A stretch of DNA of 64,000 bases from Caulobacter sp. 602-1 (GCF_003931565.1 NZ_RRYI01000001.1:186001-250000); one strand, 5' to 3'; shown: positions 43,798-54,359, counted from the stretch's first letter. Made by a program: numbers and translations. The notes: generated by a model from the sequence alone, not told the origin.

Positions 43798-44111
43798 CTT
43801 TCCCGCATTAAATCAAACGCTTGCGATTTTCTGCGGGCTCGGCCCGTTGTGGTCGGCCGTTTAGACCGGGGTCAGTGAATTCAAGCGATCTTTCGCAGCT
43901 TCCGGTCAGCTCAGGGGCGGAGCTTCGGCGCCTTTCTGGTCCGCGTGGCGGCGCGCCATTCGATCGCCCCTCGCTGAAGAGGCGAGGGGAGGAGCGCTTT
44001 CCGTCCGGGCGGGACAGCCCTGACATTTGGACCAAATTGTCGCCACGCCGTTCAATCTCTCGGCTGCCGATATCGTGAAGCTCGCGTCGAACTTGAACGC
44101 TGGAGCCCCTC
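43798..44111. other. Gene-free region between attR and catalase
   Basis: No convincing gene lies in these 314 bases. The left end holds an inverted repeat CCCGCA ... TGCGGG with inner AAATC/GATTT (43802-43837), possibly the original 3' terminator of tRNA-Arg displaced by the insertion. Further right are a GC-rich stretch with CCTCGC/GCGAGG arms and a 13-base palindrome upstream of the catalase. Confidence 0.5.
44025..44037. promoter_or_regulatory. Palindrome upstream of catalase
   Basis: ATTTGG-A-CCAAAT is a perfect 13-base palindrome 75 bases before the catalase ATG, with partly symmetric flanks GACA and TGTC. It is a candidate operator for an oxidative-stress regulator. Confidence 0.35.
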
Positions 44112-45572
44112 ATGTCCGACGCCCGCTTCACCCGCGCCAACGGCGCGCCGGTCGCCGACAACGTCAATATCGAAACGGCAGGCCCGCGCGGACCTGCTCT
44201 GCTGCAGGACATCTGGCTGCTGGAAAAGCTGGCCCACTTCGATCGTGAGGTGATCCCCGAGCGGCGCATGCACGCCAAGGGCTCGGGCGCCTACGGTGTG
44301 TTCACCGTCACCGGCGACATCTCCGGCTTCACGAAGGCCAAGCTCTTCTCGGAGATCGGAAAGAAGACGCCGGTGTTCGCCCGGTTCTCGACCGTGGCCG
44401 GCGAGCGCGGCGCGGCCGACGCCGAGCGCGACATTCGCGGCTTCGCCCTGAAGTTCTACACCGAGGAGGGCAACTGGGACCTGGTGGGCAACAACACGCC
44501 GGTGTTCTTCTTCCGCGATCCGCTTCGCTTTCCGGACCTCAACCATGCGGTCAAGCGCGATCCGCGCACCGGCATGCGCAGCGCCCAAAACAACTGGGAC
44601 TTCTGGACGCTTCTTCCGGAGGCGCTGCATCAGGTCACCATCCTGATGAGCGAGCGCGGCCTGCCGCGCGGCTACCGTCACATGCACGGCTTCGGCAGCC
44701 ACACCTACAGCTTCATCGACGAGCAGAACGAGCGCATCTGGGTCAAATTCCATTTCCGCTGCCGACAGGGCATCGAAAACCTGACGGACCAGCAAGCCGA
44801 AATCCTGGTCGGCAAGGACCGTGAAAGCAGCCAGCGCGATCTCTTCGAGGCGATCGAGCGCGGCGACTATCCCCGCTGGACGATGTCGGTTCAAGTGATG
44901 ACCGACGCACAGGCGCGGGCCTTTCGTTTCAATCCGTTCGACTTGACCAAGGTCTGGCCGAAGGGCGAGTTTCCGCTGATCGAGGTCGGCGAACTGGAGC
45001 TCAACCGCAATCCGGATAACGTCTTCGCCGAGGTCGAGCAGGCGGCGTTCACGCCGGCCAATATCGTGCCGGGCATAGGGTTTTCACCCGACAAGATGCT
45101 GCAGGCGCGGCTCTTCTCGTATGGAGACGCCCATCGCTATCGCCTGGGGGTCAACCACAACCTCATTCCGGTCAACGCGCCCAAGTGCCCGTTCCAGAGC
45201 TATCATCGCGATGGCGCGATGCGCACCGACGGCAACCTGGGGGCCACCCCGACCTACTGGCCCAACAGCCGCGGCGAGTGGATGGACCGCCCGGATCTGG
45301 CCGAGCCCCCCCTCCCTATCGACGGCGCCGCGGCGCACTGGGACCATCGTCTCGACGACGACCACTACCAGCAACCAGGCGATCTCTTCCGCCTGATGAG
45401 CGCGGACCAGCGCCAGGTTCTGTTCGACAACACCGCCCGCGCCATCGGCGGGGCTTCGACGGACATCCAGCGTCGCCACGTCGCCAACTGCTGCAAGGCC
45501 GACCCGGCCTATGGCGAGGGTGTGGCCGAAGCGCTGGCGCGCCTGTCGTCGCCGGCCGTGGCGGCCGAATAG
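44112..45572 (+). CDS. Monofunctional haem catalase
   Basis: The 486-residue small-subunit catalase has catalytic His54 in [14 protein letters not shown], the distal asparagine in [12 protein letters not shown] (127-128), and proximal haem ligand Tyr337 in [27 protein letters not shown] and the NADPH-region histidines fit clade 3. It decomposes hydrogen peroxide. GGAG precedes the ATG. It is the first gene to the right of the integrated element and is not part of it. Confidence 0.95.
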   Translation: MSDARFTRANGAPVADNVNIETAGPRGPALLQDIWLLEKLAHFDREVIPERRMHAKGSGAYGVFTVTGDISGFTKAKLFSEIGKKTPVFARFSTVAGERGAADAERDIRGFALKFYTEEGNWDLVGNNTPVFFFRDPLRFPDLNHAVKRDPRTGMRSAQNNWDFWTLLPEALHQVTILMSERGLPRGYRHMHGFGSHTYSFIDEQNERIWVKFHFRCRQGIENLTDQQAEILVGKDRESSQRDLFEAIERGDYPRWTMSVQVMTDAQARAFRFNPFDLTKVWPKGEFPLIEVGELELNRNPDNVFAEVEQAAFTPANIVPGIGFSPDKMLQARLFSYGDAHRYRLGVNHNLIPVNAPKCPFQSYHRDGAMRTDGNLGATPTYWPNSRGEWMDRPDLAEPPLPIDGAAAHWDHRLDDDHYQQPGDLFRLMSADQRQVLFDNTARAIGGASTDIQRRHVANCCKADPAYGEGVAEALARLSSPAVAAE

Positions 45573-45747
45573 CCGATCAATTCGGGTCCGGCCCACCGCA
45601 GCTTGCCGGACCCGCGGGCCGTCCTTCAACGCCCCCGTCACGAAGGACGGCCCACTCCCTGCCGAGCATCGGCTCGCATGGCCCGCGACAACATCTTCAG
45701 CCTGGCTCGGCGCCCTGCCGACGAAAACGCGCCTTTAGGACCCCGTC

Positions 45748-46950
45748 ATGTCCACCGACCCCGCACCGCCCCCCGCCAAGACCGGTCTCTCGGGCCTGAT
45801 GGCCCTGTGCATGTCCGCCGCCGCCGGCGTCGCGGTGGCCAACATCTACTACAACCAGCCCATGCTCGGCTTGATCGAGCAGGACCTGCCCGGCCCGCTC
45901 GCGGGCCTGATCCCGACCGCCACTCAACTCGGCTATGCCGTGGGCCTCTTCCTGTTGGTTCCGCTGGGCGACATCATCGATCGCCGGCGGCAGATCGGGG
46001 TCCAGTTCATGGTCTTGGCCGTCGCGCTTGCTCTTGCGGCGATCGCCCCCAGCGCGGTTCTGGTCGTGATCGCCTCGCTCGCGGTGGGTTTGACCGCGAC
46101 GGTGGCCCAGCAGATCGTACCGCTGGCCGCCCACCTGTCCTCGCCCGACAAGCGCGGCGCCACCGTCGGGACCGTGCTCTCGGGCATACTGACGGGGATC
46201 TTGCTGAGCCGGACGCTCGCCGGCTTTGTGGCCACCCACGCCGGATGGCGCGAGATGTTCTGGCTTGGCGTACCGATGGCGATGATCGCCGGCGCGCTCA
46301 TGTACGCCACCCTGCCGCGCGTGGCGCCCGACTCCAGGCTGAGCTATGGCGAACTGCTGCGTTCGATCATCGGCCTGTGGCGAGCGTTCCCCGCCCTGCG
46401 TCTGGCGGCGGTCACTCAAGGCCTGATCTTCGCAGCCTTTACCGCCTTCTGGACGATCCTGGCCTTTCGTCTGCAGTCGCCGGCCTACCGCCTGGGGGCG
46501 GACGTGGCGGGCCTGTTCGGCGTCGTCGGCGCGGTGGGCATCTTCGCCGCGCCTCTGGCCGGGCGGTTCGCCGACAAGCGTGGCCCCAAGCCGATCGTCA
46601 TCCTGGCCGCCGGCCTGATCCTGGTCTCCTGGCTGATCTTCGGCCTTTGGACGTCGCTGGTGGGGCTGGTCGTTGGCGTCATCGTTCTGGACTTCGCCAT
46701 GCAGTCGGCCCTGGTTTCCAACCAGCACATCGCCTTCACCCTGCAGCCCGAGGCGCGCGCGCGTCTCAACACCGTGCTGATGGGCTCCATGTTCCTTGGC
46801 GGCGCCTTCGGTTCGGCGGCCGCTTCGGCGGCTTGGAAATCAGGCGGCTGGTTGGCCGTGACGCTCCTGGGCCTTTCCTTGGGCGCTATCGCCACCGCCC
46901 TTCAGGGTCTCAACTTCTCCCGCACGACGCCCGCGGCCAAAGCCGTCTAG
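45748..46950 (+). CDS. MFS transporter
   Basis: The 400-residue protein has about twelve membrane helices, the opening MSAAAGVAVANIYYNQPMLG typical of the YgaY-like MFS group, and the loop 2-3 motif PLGDIIDRRRQIG with a second in FADKRGPKPIV. AGGA lies eight bases before ATG 45748. It is 175 bases downstream of the catalase; a drug or metabolite efflux role is likely but the substrate is unknown. Confidence 0.88.
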   Translation: MSTDPAPPPAKTGLSGLMALCMSAAAGVAVANIYYNQPMLGLIEQDLPGPLAGLIPTATQLGYAVGLFLLVPLGDIIDRRRQIGVQFMVLAVALALAAIAPSAVLVVIASLAVGLTATVAQQIVPLAAHLSSPDKRGATVGTVLSGILTGILLSRTLAGFVATHAGWREMFWLGVPMAMIAGALMYATLPRVAPDSRLSYGELLRSIIGLWRAFPALRLAAVTQGLIFAAFTAFWTILAFRLQSPAYRLGADVAGLFGVVGAVGIFAAPLAGRFADKRGPKPIVILAAGLILVSWLIFGLWTSLVGLVVGVIVLDFAMQSALVSNQHIAFTLQPEARARLNTVLMGSMFLGGAFGSAAASAAWKSGGWLAVTLLGLSLGAIATALQGLNFSRTTPAAKAV

Positions 46951-47150
46951 GGTGGCGGCAGGCCGCCGGTACTTCCATCGGTCCGTCAAAGAGGCGCTGC
47001 GGCGTCGGCTCATCTGGCCGCCCGAGCGGTTGCTGCTGCGCGACGATCGCGGAGCGGACGAGCCGCAGGGTTGCTTGGGCCGTTTCCGGCGTCCGGACGC
47101 AGCAGCGGGCGCCCCTGCGGTGCAGGGGCGCCCGGCGAGGGCGGAACGGA

Positions 47151-48137
47151 CTAGCCCTTGATGAAGGCCAGCAGGTCCGGATTGATGACGTCCGCGTGGG
47201 TGGTGGCCATGCCGTGCGGATAACCCGGATAGGTCTTCAGCGTGCCGTTCTTGACCAGCTTGGCCGAAAGCAGAGCGCTGTCGGCGATCGGCACGATCTG
47301 ATCGTCCTCGCCGTGCAGGATCAGGACCGGCACGTCGATCTTCTTCAGATCTTCGGTGAAGTCGGTCTCCGAGAAGGCCTTGATGCAGTCGTAGTGAGCC
47401 TTGGCGCCGCCCATCATGCCCTGGCGCCACCAGTTCTCCACGACGGCGGGATAGACCTTCGCCCCTTCGCGATTGAAGCCGTAGAACGGGCCGGCCGCCA
47501 CGTCGTGGAAGAACTGGGAGCGGTTGGCGGCCAGAGAGGCGCGGAAGCCGTCGAACACCTCGATCGGCAGGCCGCCGGGATTGGCCGGCGTCTTGACCAT
47601 GATCGGCGGCACGGCCCCGATGAGAACCGCCTTGGCCACGCGGCCCGGCTTGGCGCGGGCGACATAGTGGGCGACCTCGCCGCCGCCGGTCGAGTGGCCG
47701 ATGTGCACGGCGTTCTTCAGGTCCAGGTGATCGGTCAGGGCGATCACGTCGGCGGCGTAGGTGTCCATCTCGTTGCCGGTGTCGGTCTGGTCCGAACGGC
47801 CGTGGCCACGGCGGTCGTGGGCGATGACCCGATAGCCCTGCAGAGCGAAGAACATCATCTGGGCGTCCCAGTCGTCGGCGCTCAGCGGCCAGCCATGATG
47901 GAACACGATCGGCTGGGCGGTCTTGGGACCCCAGTCCTTATAAAAGATCTTCACGCCGTCCTTGGTGGTGACATAGCCGCTGCTCATGTGCGGAATTCCT
48001 TTGGCTGTGGTGGATTGCGCGGCCATGGCCGACGCCGGGGAAAGCGACGGCATGGCCGTCAGGGCCGCGAGGCTCAGGCCCGCGGTGAGGACGGCGCGGC
48101 GCGACGCGCCGGCGTCTTCGGGTTGGTCTTGGCTCAT
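47151..48137 (-). CDS. Tat-exported alpha/beta hydrolase (chloroperoxidase/arylesterase-like)
   Basis: The 328-residue protein starts at ATG 48137. Residues 12-40 hold a twin-arginine signal ([15 protein letters not shown]). The mature part starts near [20 protein letters not shown], where cytoplasmic homologues begin, and has nucleophile Ser149 in GHSTGGGE, the acid in HGEDDQIV and His in YPGYPHGM. Cofactor-free haloperoxidases/esterases share this fold. Export is unusual among such homologues. Divergent from nothing; an AraC gene lies upstream on the same strand. Confidence 0.88.
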   Translation of the reverse strand: MSQDQPEDAGASRRAVLTAGLSLAALTAMPSLSPASAMAAQSTTAKGIPHMSSGYVTTKDGVKIFYKDWGPKTAQPIVFHHGWPLSADDWDAQMMFFALQGYRVIAHDRRGHGRSDQTDTGNEMDTYAADVIALTDHLDLKNAVHIGHSTGGGEVAHYVARAKPGRVAKAVLIGAVPPIMVKTPANPGGLPIEVFDGFRASLAANRSQFFHDVAAGPFYGFNREGAKVYPAVVENWWRQGMMGGAKAHYDCIKAFSETDFTEDLKKIDVPVLILHGEDDQIVPIADSALLSAKLVKNGTLKTYPGYPHGMATTHADVINPDLLAFIKG

Positions 48138-48229
48138 CTGAATCCCTTTGCGATCGCGCCGAGCTGCGGTGCATTCGATCCAAGGCCACTTTGGGGTGGC
48201 GGCCGGCCGAAGGCTTGACCGCCGTGTCG

Positions 48230-49159
48230 CTAGTTTGGACCAACCGCTCCAATCACGCCGCCGACGCCGCGACAGGACTCCCGCGTCTGGCGGTGATCGC
48301 GTCGCCAGCTTGCCGGCGGCAGGCCTTCCTCGCGCTTGAAGACGCGCGTCAGGTGGCTCTGGTCGGAAAAGCCGCACAGGTCGGCGATCTGCGCCAGCGG
48401 CAGGGCGGTCTGGCGCATCATGGCCTTGGCCGCCGTGATGCGAGCGGTGGTCATCCACTGGTGCGGGGTGACCCCCGCCGATTCCTGGAAAGCGCGCGCG
48501 AAATGGCGCGTCGAGAGGCCGCAAGCCTTGGCGAGCGTCACGAGGGAGAGGCCCGCTTGCAGGTTGCTTTGCAGGATCTGCTGGGCGCGGCGGAGGAGAT
48601 GTGGCGCGAGACCGCCGCGCGCCAGCCGCTCGTGCGGGCGCGGCCGGCCGTAGGCGTGGGCGACGTGCGTGGCCAGGGCCAGCTTCAAGTGGGCCAGATA
48701 GGGCCGTGAGGAGAAGAAGCCTTCGCCCAGCGGCGCGAGCATCGCGCCGATCAGATGTTCGATGGTCGGGTCGGCCAGATCGACGCCCGAGGACGCCTCC
48801 AGGCCCTCGATCGGCGCGGCGTGGGCCTGGATGGCGATGATGTCCAGCACCGACCAGGGAATGACGACGTCGATGGCGTGGAAGGGCCGGGCCATCCGAA
48901 GGCGTGACCCAAGCTGGAGGTCCTCGATCAGCGTCGCGCCCGCGCGCAAGGCCAGGAGCCTGGACGCCCCCGGAGCGCCGACGTCGGCCTCGCCCAGATA
49001 AGGCCCCAGCATATGCCGCACGAGGATTGCTGGGCCGACGTCGGGAAGCCGGACGGGAGCCCGCTGACTGTCGACTTCGTGGATCTCGATGGCGTCGGCC
49101 GGGTTTGCGCTCGCCTCTCGCGTCTGCGTTCGATCCATCGATCGCGCGATGCAGGCCAT
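48230..49159 (-). CDS. AraC-family regulator (cupin_6 type)
   Basis: The 309-residue protein uses ATG 49159, seven bases after GGAG; ATG 49243 has no SD. The C-terminal double HTH is clear: [21 protein letters not shown] and [22 protein letters not shown]. The N-terminal domain resembles AraC_binding_2/cupin_6 regulators that are often next to alpha/beta hydrolase or oxidoreductase genes. It probably controls the Tat-exported hydrolase gene 92 bases downstream on the same strand. Confidence 0.88.
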   Translation of the reverse strand: MACIARSMDRTQTREASANPADAIEIHEVDSQRAPVRLPDVGPAILVRHMLGPYLGEADVGAPGASRLLALRAGATLIEDLQLGSRLRMARPFHAIDVVIPWSVLDIIAIQAHAAPIEGLEASSGVDLADPTIEHLIGAMLAPLGEGFFSSRPYLAHLKLALATHVAHAYGRPRPHERLARGGLAPHLLRRAQQILQSNLQAGLSLVTLAKACGLSTRHFARAFQESAGVTPHQWMTTARITAAKAMMRQTALPLAQIADLCGFSDQSHLTRVFKREEGLPPASWRRDHRQTRESCRGVGGVIGAVGPN

Positions 49160-49465
49160 GTCCGGACTCCGTCGGGAAAGCCGCCCAGCGTCGGCCAGCG
49201 TCGGTTCAAGGTAAATCTCGGGCGGGTGGCTTGGGCCCCACACTAAAGTGTCGTTCGATCCGCCCGTGTCGGCTCAACGGACGCAGCGTCATCGACCGTC
49301 CTTCGGTCACCGGGCGCGGTCCTCGCGTCCGCGCAGGGTGTGGGACTAGCTGGCGCGTCTCCATTTGGTTAGCTTCGAGGATAGGGGCAAACCGGCCCAT
49401 ATCCGCTTTTCGAACCCGGCCTTGGCCGGGGCTCGGTAAGCATCCCAAGGACGCTGCGCGCACAG

Positions 49466-50089
49466 ATGGGTGACAAGATCTCCGTCCTGATCGTCGACGA
49501 TCACCCGATGCTTCGCGAAGGCGTGGCCGCCGTGGTCGGCGCAGAAGCGGACATGATCATCGCCGGCGAAGCCGGGGACGGCGCCGAGGCGCTGGCCAAG
49601 TTCATCGCGCTCGCACCGGACGTCACCCTGATGGACCTGAAGATGCCGGGCGCGGATGGGGTCTCGGCGATCAGCGCGATTCGGGCCGAGTCGCCCGATG
49701 CGCGGATCGTGGTCCTGACCACCTACGCCGGAGACGCCCAGGCGCTTCGAGCCCTTCGCGCCGGGGCCAGCGGCTATCTCCTCAAGAGCAGCCTTCGGCG
49801 GGAGCTCATCGAAACCATCCGGGCCGTCCACGCGGGCCGGCGCCATCTGCAGTCGGAAGTGGCCCACGAGATCGCCGTCAACGCGATCGGCGAGGCGCTG
49901 ACCGATCGCGAGGTGGAGGTGCTGCGGCGGGTGGCCTCCGGCCGACCCAACAAGGAGATCGCCCGGGCGCTGTCCCTCTCCGAGGACACGATCAAGGGTC
50001 ACCTGCGCAACATCTTCGCCAAGCTCGACGTGGACGATCGAACCCAGGCCGTGACCGTCGCCCATCGTCGGGGCATTATCCAGATCTAG
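49466..50089 (+). CDS. NarL/FixJ-type response regulator
   Basis: The 207-residue protein has a receiver domain with VDDHP near the N-terminus, phospho-acceptor Asp57 in LMDLKMP, Thr in VLTTYAG and Lys in YLLKSS, and a LuxR-type HTH with LTDREVEVLRRVASGRPNKEIA and EDTIKGHLRNIFAKL split around position 148-190. It is likely the partner of the HisKA_3 kinase at 50575, two genes away. The 3' end overlaps a convergent DoxX-like gene by four bases. Confidence 0.92.
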   Translation: MGDKISVLIVDDHPMLREGVAAVVGAEADMIIAGEAGDGAEALAKFIALAPDVTLMDLKMPGADGVSAISAIRAESPDARIVVLTTYAGDAQALRALRAGASGYLLKSSLRRELIETIRAVHAGRRHLQSEVAHEIAVNAIGEALTDREVEVLRRVASGRPNKEIARALSLSEDTIKGHLRNIFAKLDVDDRTQAVTVAHRRGIIQI

Positions 50090-50448
50090 CCTTGCCCCGG
50101 CAGCCGGATGTTCGACCGGCCAAACAGCAGGGCGTCGATCGAATAGGCGCCCGCGCCGGTGCAGGCCAGGGAGCCGATGTTCATGGCGCACAGAAGCAGC
50201 ACCACGAGCGGCGCCTGGTGCAGGTTGGGCGCGGCGACAACGGTAAGCAGCGCGCCGAGCAGCGCGGCGATCCGGGTCAACATTCCGAGCACCAGGGCTA
50301 TGGCCAGCAGGACGGCGGGCAACTCCATCCAATCGGGCCGTCCGGCGCTCACCGAGCCCAAGGCCAGCAGCAGGCCGCAGGCGGCTCGAGCGAGCGCTAT
50401 CCCCACGCCGGTCGCGCCGACGGGAAAAATCGGAAAGGATCTGGCCAT
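50086..50448 (-). CDS. DoxX-like small membrane protein
   Basis: The 120-residue protein has four hydrophobic segments and the C-terminal signature TGAGAYSIDALLFGRSNIRLPG of DoxX family members. DoxX proteins take part in membrane redox or thiol stress in some bacteria. It lies between the response regulator and the kinase on the opposite strand. Confidence 0.75.
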   Translation of the reverse strand: MARSFPIFPVGATGVGIALARAACGLLLALGSVSAGRPDWMELPAVLLAIALVLGMLTRIAALLGALLTVVAAPNLHQAPLVVLLLCAMNIGSLACTGAGAYSIDALLFGRSNIRLPGQG

Positions 50449-50574
50449 GATGGAAAGTCTAGGCCATCGGCTGCGCTCGCGTCAGCTCCGTCCAGGGGGG
50501 CTGGGGGCCACCCAAACGGTCTCCAGAGCGCTGGTCGGTTGGGCAGGCTTGAGTGTCGTCACCTCGTGAGGTTC

Positions 50575-53500
50575 ATGTTGCGCAGAGCTTGGGCCAAATC
50601 GAAGGCTGTCGGTCAGGGGGGCGCCAGGCTGGGCGCGCGCGCGCCTTGGCGGTCCTGCCTTGTCGGGGCGATACTCTTCTTGCTCGCAGGGTTGCAGCCC
50701 GCCCTGGCCTTGGATCCCGCCCGCAGCCTGGCGCAATATCACCACACGCGTTGGACCTCCGACGACGGGGCGCCCACCGAGGTGCGCGCCATCGTCCAGA
50801 CGCCGGACGGATTTTTGTGGCTCGGCGCAGACGATGGACTTTACCGCTATGACGGCGCGCGGTTCGAACCGATCGCGACGCCCAATCCCAAGCATCGCCA
50901 CGGCTCCGGCGTGAACGCCCTGCTGGTGACGCGGTCCGGCGCGCTGGTCGTAGGGTTCGATCTGGGTGGGGTCGGGGTCTATGAGCGGGGACGGTTCACC
51001 TACCTGGAACACAGGAGGGTTCGGGCTACGGTTCGCGCGATCGCCGAGGACAAGGACGGCGCGTTGTGGGTCGCGCTCGGGAGCAACAACAGCCAGCTTG
51101 CACGCTTCCACAACGGCGTCTGGCGGATCATGGGCGCCGACTGGGGCCTGCCGCCGGGCATGCTCACGACGATCCATCCGGCGCGTGACGGGACCTTGTG
51201 GTTCGGGAGAGACCACTGGCTGGGCTATCTCGCGCCGGGAACACAGACGATCCGCACCGTGCAGACGAGCGTTGGCGTCGGGCCGGGCCTGGCCGAAGAC
51301 GGCGCCGGCCGGCTTTGGATCGGCGACTCCCTGGGTGTGCGGCGCTTCGCCGACCCGCGCAGCGGGCGGATCGCGCCCGGCAGCGCCGAGCTGGTCGCAA
51401 CCGCCTCGCGCTGGAGCCATATCCTCGTCGATCACGACCAGAACCTGTGGGGCGGAGGGTTCGGGGCGGGCCTTTTCCGGGTCCGCGCCCAGGCGACCGC
51501 GACCCGCGGTCCCGCCCAATCCCGCAAGGTCGAAGGCTTCAACGTCAAGGACGGGCTGACCGGCGAGGTCGTCTGGGCGGTGTTCGAAGATCGCGAAGGA
51601 ACGATCTGGGTCGGCACCAACGGCGGACTTGACCGGTTCCGCCATGCCAACGTCATGCGCCAGCCGATCATCGGCGCGGATTCGCCCTTCGGCTACAGCA
51701 TTACCGCCACCCTGGCCGGCGCCGTGCTGGTGGGCGACCGCAAGGCCCTCTTCAAGGCCGAGCCTGGTCAGGGACTCAAGCCTTGGTTCAGCGACTTCAA
51801 TCCCGGGGTCATTTGCGAAGGCCGCTCCGGCGTCCTCTGGATGTTCGCAGCGCAAGGCGCCGGGCGGCCCGATCGGGTCTTCCGCGTTCAGGATGGTCGC
51901 CGCACCGAGGTTCGCCTCCCGTCTGCGCCGTCCCGCACCAGGGCCTGCGCCGTCGACGACGCCGGCGGCCTGTGGGTGACCGCCGAGGACGCGCCCGCCC
52001 GGCGCTGGGACGGCGCGCGCTGGCGAGCCTATAGGGCCGAGGACATCCCGGACTTCTCATCGGTCGTGGCCAATGGGGCCGGGCGAGCGCTGCTGGTGCG
52101 AAACCGCCGCCTCTTCCAGGCGGACGCGGAAAGTCTGAAGCCGATCGACTATGGCGCCGAGCGCTTCTTCCCCGGGAACCTCGTCCAGATCCGGCGCGAT
52201 CGCGGCGCGACCATCGTCGTGTCGAGCAATGGCCTGACGCGCCTCGACAAGGACCAGGCGCGATTCATCGGCGACGATCGTCTGTCCTGGCTGCAAGACA
52301 TCAACGGCCTCGCCCGCGCGCCCGGCGACGCCACCTGGGTGCGGGCCAAGGGCGGGGTGACCCAGGTGCGAGCTTCGGACCTTGATCGCGCGTTCCACGA
52401 TCAGGCCTTCACGCCGCCGAGCCGCACCTTTTCGCTCCTGGACGGCCTCGTCGGGTCGGGAACCGGAGCCCTCAGGGATGCGGTGGCCGTCGGCGGTGAC
52501 GGTCGCGTGTGGCTGGCCACCACCTCGGGCGTCTTTGTCATCGATCCCCGCAACCTCTACCGAAATCGCATCGCGCCGCCTGTGTCCATCACCAGCATGA
52601 CGGTCGATGGAAAGGCCACGCTCCAGCCGCAGGACGTCGTCTTGCCAAAGGGCGCCAGGAGCCTGCAGATCGACTACGCGGGCCTGAGCCTGTCGACCCC
52701 CGAACGCGTCAAATTCCGCTACAAGCTAGGAGGCGTCGATCGCGACTGGGTCGACCCGGGGCGCCGCCGGCAAGCCTTCTACACCAACCTCAAACCCGGT
52801 CGGTACGTCTTCCAGGTTAAGGCGGCCAATGAAGACGGCGTCTGGAACGAGACCGGCGCAAGCCTGCGCTTTGAGCTGCCGCCGACCTTCGCGCAGAGCA
52901 AGCTTTTCGCCGCGCTGTGCATCCTGGCCGGCGCGCTCGCCGCCTGGCTGGCCTACGCCCTGCGTCTTCGGCAGGTCTCGCGGAGCATCCAGAGCCGAAT
53001 GCAGGATCGCATCGCCGAGCGCGAACGCATCGCCCGCGACCTCCACGACACCCTCCTTCAGGGCATGCAGGGCCTGATGCTGAAGTTCCATGCCGCCACC
53101 CGGCATGTGCCTGAGGACCTTCCCGCCCACCGTCAGCTTGAGAGCGCGCTCGATCGCGCCGACGACGTCATGCGCGAGGCGCGCGAGCGGGTGCGCAGCT
53201 TGCGGACCGCCAGCGGGGAGGATCTCACGCTGACGCTCACCGAACTGGCCGCCCGCGCCGATCCGGACCGTAAGGTCGAGACCCGGCTGCTGACCGAGGG
53301 CGCCGTTCAATCGCTCGATCCGATCGTCGCCGACGAGATCGAGATGATCGTGGGGGAGGCGCTGTTCAACGCGTACCGCCACGCCAAGGCCAAGCTTGTG
53401 GTGATCGAAGTCACCTACGACCCGCGCCAGCTGGGCGTCAGGGTGCGCGACGATGGCGTGGGGATTGAACAGGCCGTGCTCGTGGCGGGGGGGCGTCAGG

Positions 53501-53667
53501 GGCACTTCGGATTGACGGGGATGCGCGAGCGCGCCGCGAGGATCGGAGGGGCGCTGGCGATCCGCAGCCGGCCTGCGGCCGGCGTGGAAGTCGAGCTGGT
53601 CGTCCCGTCGAGCTCGGCGTACAGAGCCGCGCCGCGGCGTTGGTGGGATCTGCGTCGGCCCGTCTGA
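50575..53667 (+). CDS. Beta-propeller sensor histidine kinase (Reg_prop, Y_Y_Y, HisKA_3)
   Basis: The 1030-residue protein starts at ATG 50575; the open frame extends left but only this start precedes the signal anchor CLVGAILFLLAGLQPALA. About 650 residues form two-component-regulator propeller repeats (DGFLWLGADDGLYRYDG, GTIWVGTNGGLDRF, GRVWLATTSGVFVID), followed by a Y_Y_Y domain (FRYKLGGVDRDWVDPG), one transmembrane helix (about 780-800) and a HisKA_3 kinase with His824 in RDLHDTLLQGMQ and HATPase GVGIEQ/GHFGLTGM. It senses a periplasmic signal and likely phosphorylates the NarL-type regulator at 49466. Confidence 0.9.
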   Translation: MLRRAWAKSKAVGQGGARLGARAPWRSCLVGAILFLLAGLQPALALDPARSLAQYHHTRWTSDDGAPTEVRAIVQTPDGFLWLGADDGLYRYDGARFEPIATPNPKHRHGSGVNALLVTRSGALVVGFDLGGVGVYERGRFTYLEHRRVRATVRAIAEDKDGALWVALGSNNSQLARFHNGVWRIMGADWGLPPGMLTTIHPARDGTLWFGRDHWLGYLAPGTQTIRTVQTSVGVGPGLAEDGAGRLWIGDSLGVRRFADPRSGRIAPGSAELVATASRWSHILVDHDQNLWGGGFGAGLFRVRAQATATRGPAQSRKVEGFNVKDGLTGEVVWAVFEDREGTIWVGTNGGLDRFRHANVMRQPIIGADSPFGYSITATLAGAVLVGDRKALFKAEPGQGLKPWFSDFNPGVICEGRSGVLWMFAAQGAGRPDRVFRVQDGRRTEVRLPSAPSRTRACAVDDAGGLWVTAEDAPARRWDGARWRAYRAEDIPDFSSVVANGAGRALLVRNRRLFQADAESLKPIDYGAERFFPGNLVQIRRDRGATIVVSSNGLTRLDKDQARFIGDDRLSWLQDINGLARAPGDATWVRAKGGVTQVRASDLDRAFHDQAFTPPSRTFSLLDGLVGSGTGALRDAVAVGGDGRVWLATTSGVFVIDPRNLYRNRIAPPVSITSMTVDGKATLQPQDVVLPKGARSLQIDYAGLSLSTPERVKFRYKLGGVDRDWVDPGRRRQAFYTNLKPGRYVFQVKAANEDGVWNETGASLRFELPPTFAQSKLFAALCILAGALAAWLAYALRLRQVSRSIQSRMQDRIAERERIARDLHDTLLQGMQGLMLKFHAATRHVPEDLPAHRQLESALDRADDVMREARERVRSLRTASGEDLTLTLTELAARADPDRKVETRLLTEGAVQSLDPIVADEIEMIVGEALFNAYRHAKAKLVVIEVTYDPRQLGVRVRDDGVGIEQAVLVAGGRQGHFGLTGMRERAARIGGALAIRSRPAAGVEVELVVPSSSAYRAAPRRWWDLRRPV

Positions 53668-53675
53668 AGCCGGCC

Positions 53676-54359
53676 CTAGCGCGCCGCCAGTTGAGGCGCG
53701 CCACCCAGGATGGCCGCGCTGGCGCGGATACTCGGCAGGCCAAGGCGTACCGCCCCGACGATCCGGCGGCGATTGAACGCTGCCGTCGCCGCCAGCAGAA
53801 AAGCGGCCGCCGAGAGGGCCAGGGCCTGCCAGCTCAGATGCGACAAGAGCGCCATGCCGCGAGCGCCCGCATAGCCTGGGCCCACGAAAGCGGCGACCCA
53901 AACAATCCCGGAGGCGAAATTGACCAGTTGGAAGCGTCGTTGCGGCATGCCCGCCATGCCCGCCATGACCGGGACCAGCGCGCGAAGCGGACCGGCGAAG
54001 CGGCCGATGAAGATCGTCAGGCCGCCGAAGCGACGGATCAGAAGCCTAGTGCGGGCGATGGCGCGGGCGTGAGGCTTCAAAAGCCGCCCCCGTAGAAGGC
54101 GGGGCCCCAACGTCCTGCCGATCGCGAACGACAAGCTGTCGCCCGCCACGGCCCCGACGGTCGCCCAAAGGAGCACCGAAGGCCCGTCCAGCAATCCCGC
54201 GGCGATCAGGCTCCCCGCGGCGATCAGCAGGACCGTGGCCGGCAGGAAGGCGCCCACCACCATCATCGACTCGCCGAAGGCGACGAGGCCGACGAGCGCC
54301 GCGCCCAGCGCGCGATGCTCGGCGATGAAGACGGATGCGGTCTGAGCAAGGTTGGCCAC
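53676..54359 (-). CDS. DedA-family membrane protein
   Basis: The 227-residue protein has the VTT/DedA core: VAFGESMMVVGAFLPATVLL, GAVAGDSLSFAIGR, the RRFGGLTIFIGRFAGPLRALVP motif with conserved arginines and GYAGARG. DedA proteins support membrane energetics and lipid transport. It converges on the kinase gene with an eight-base gap and differs from the TVP38 protein at 34858. Confidence 0.88.
   Translation of the reverse strand: MANLAQTASVFIAEHRALGAALVGLVAFGESMMVVGAFLPATVLLIAAGSLIAAGLLDGPSVLLWATVGAVAGDSLSFAIGRTLGPRLLRGRLLKPHARAIARTRLLIRRFGGLTIFIGRFAGPLRALVPVMAGMAGMPQRRFQLVNFASGIVWVAAFVGPGYAGARGMALLSHLSWQALALSAAAFLLAATAAFNRRRIVGAVRLGLPSIRASAAILGGAPQLAAR

Noticed and set aside
43823..44112. 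Short ORFs on both strands between attR and catalase
   Set aside because: Arginine/proline/serine-rich translations with no start signals or conserved look; treated as non-coding.
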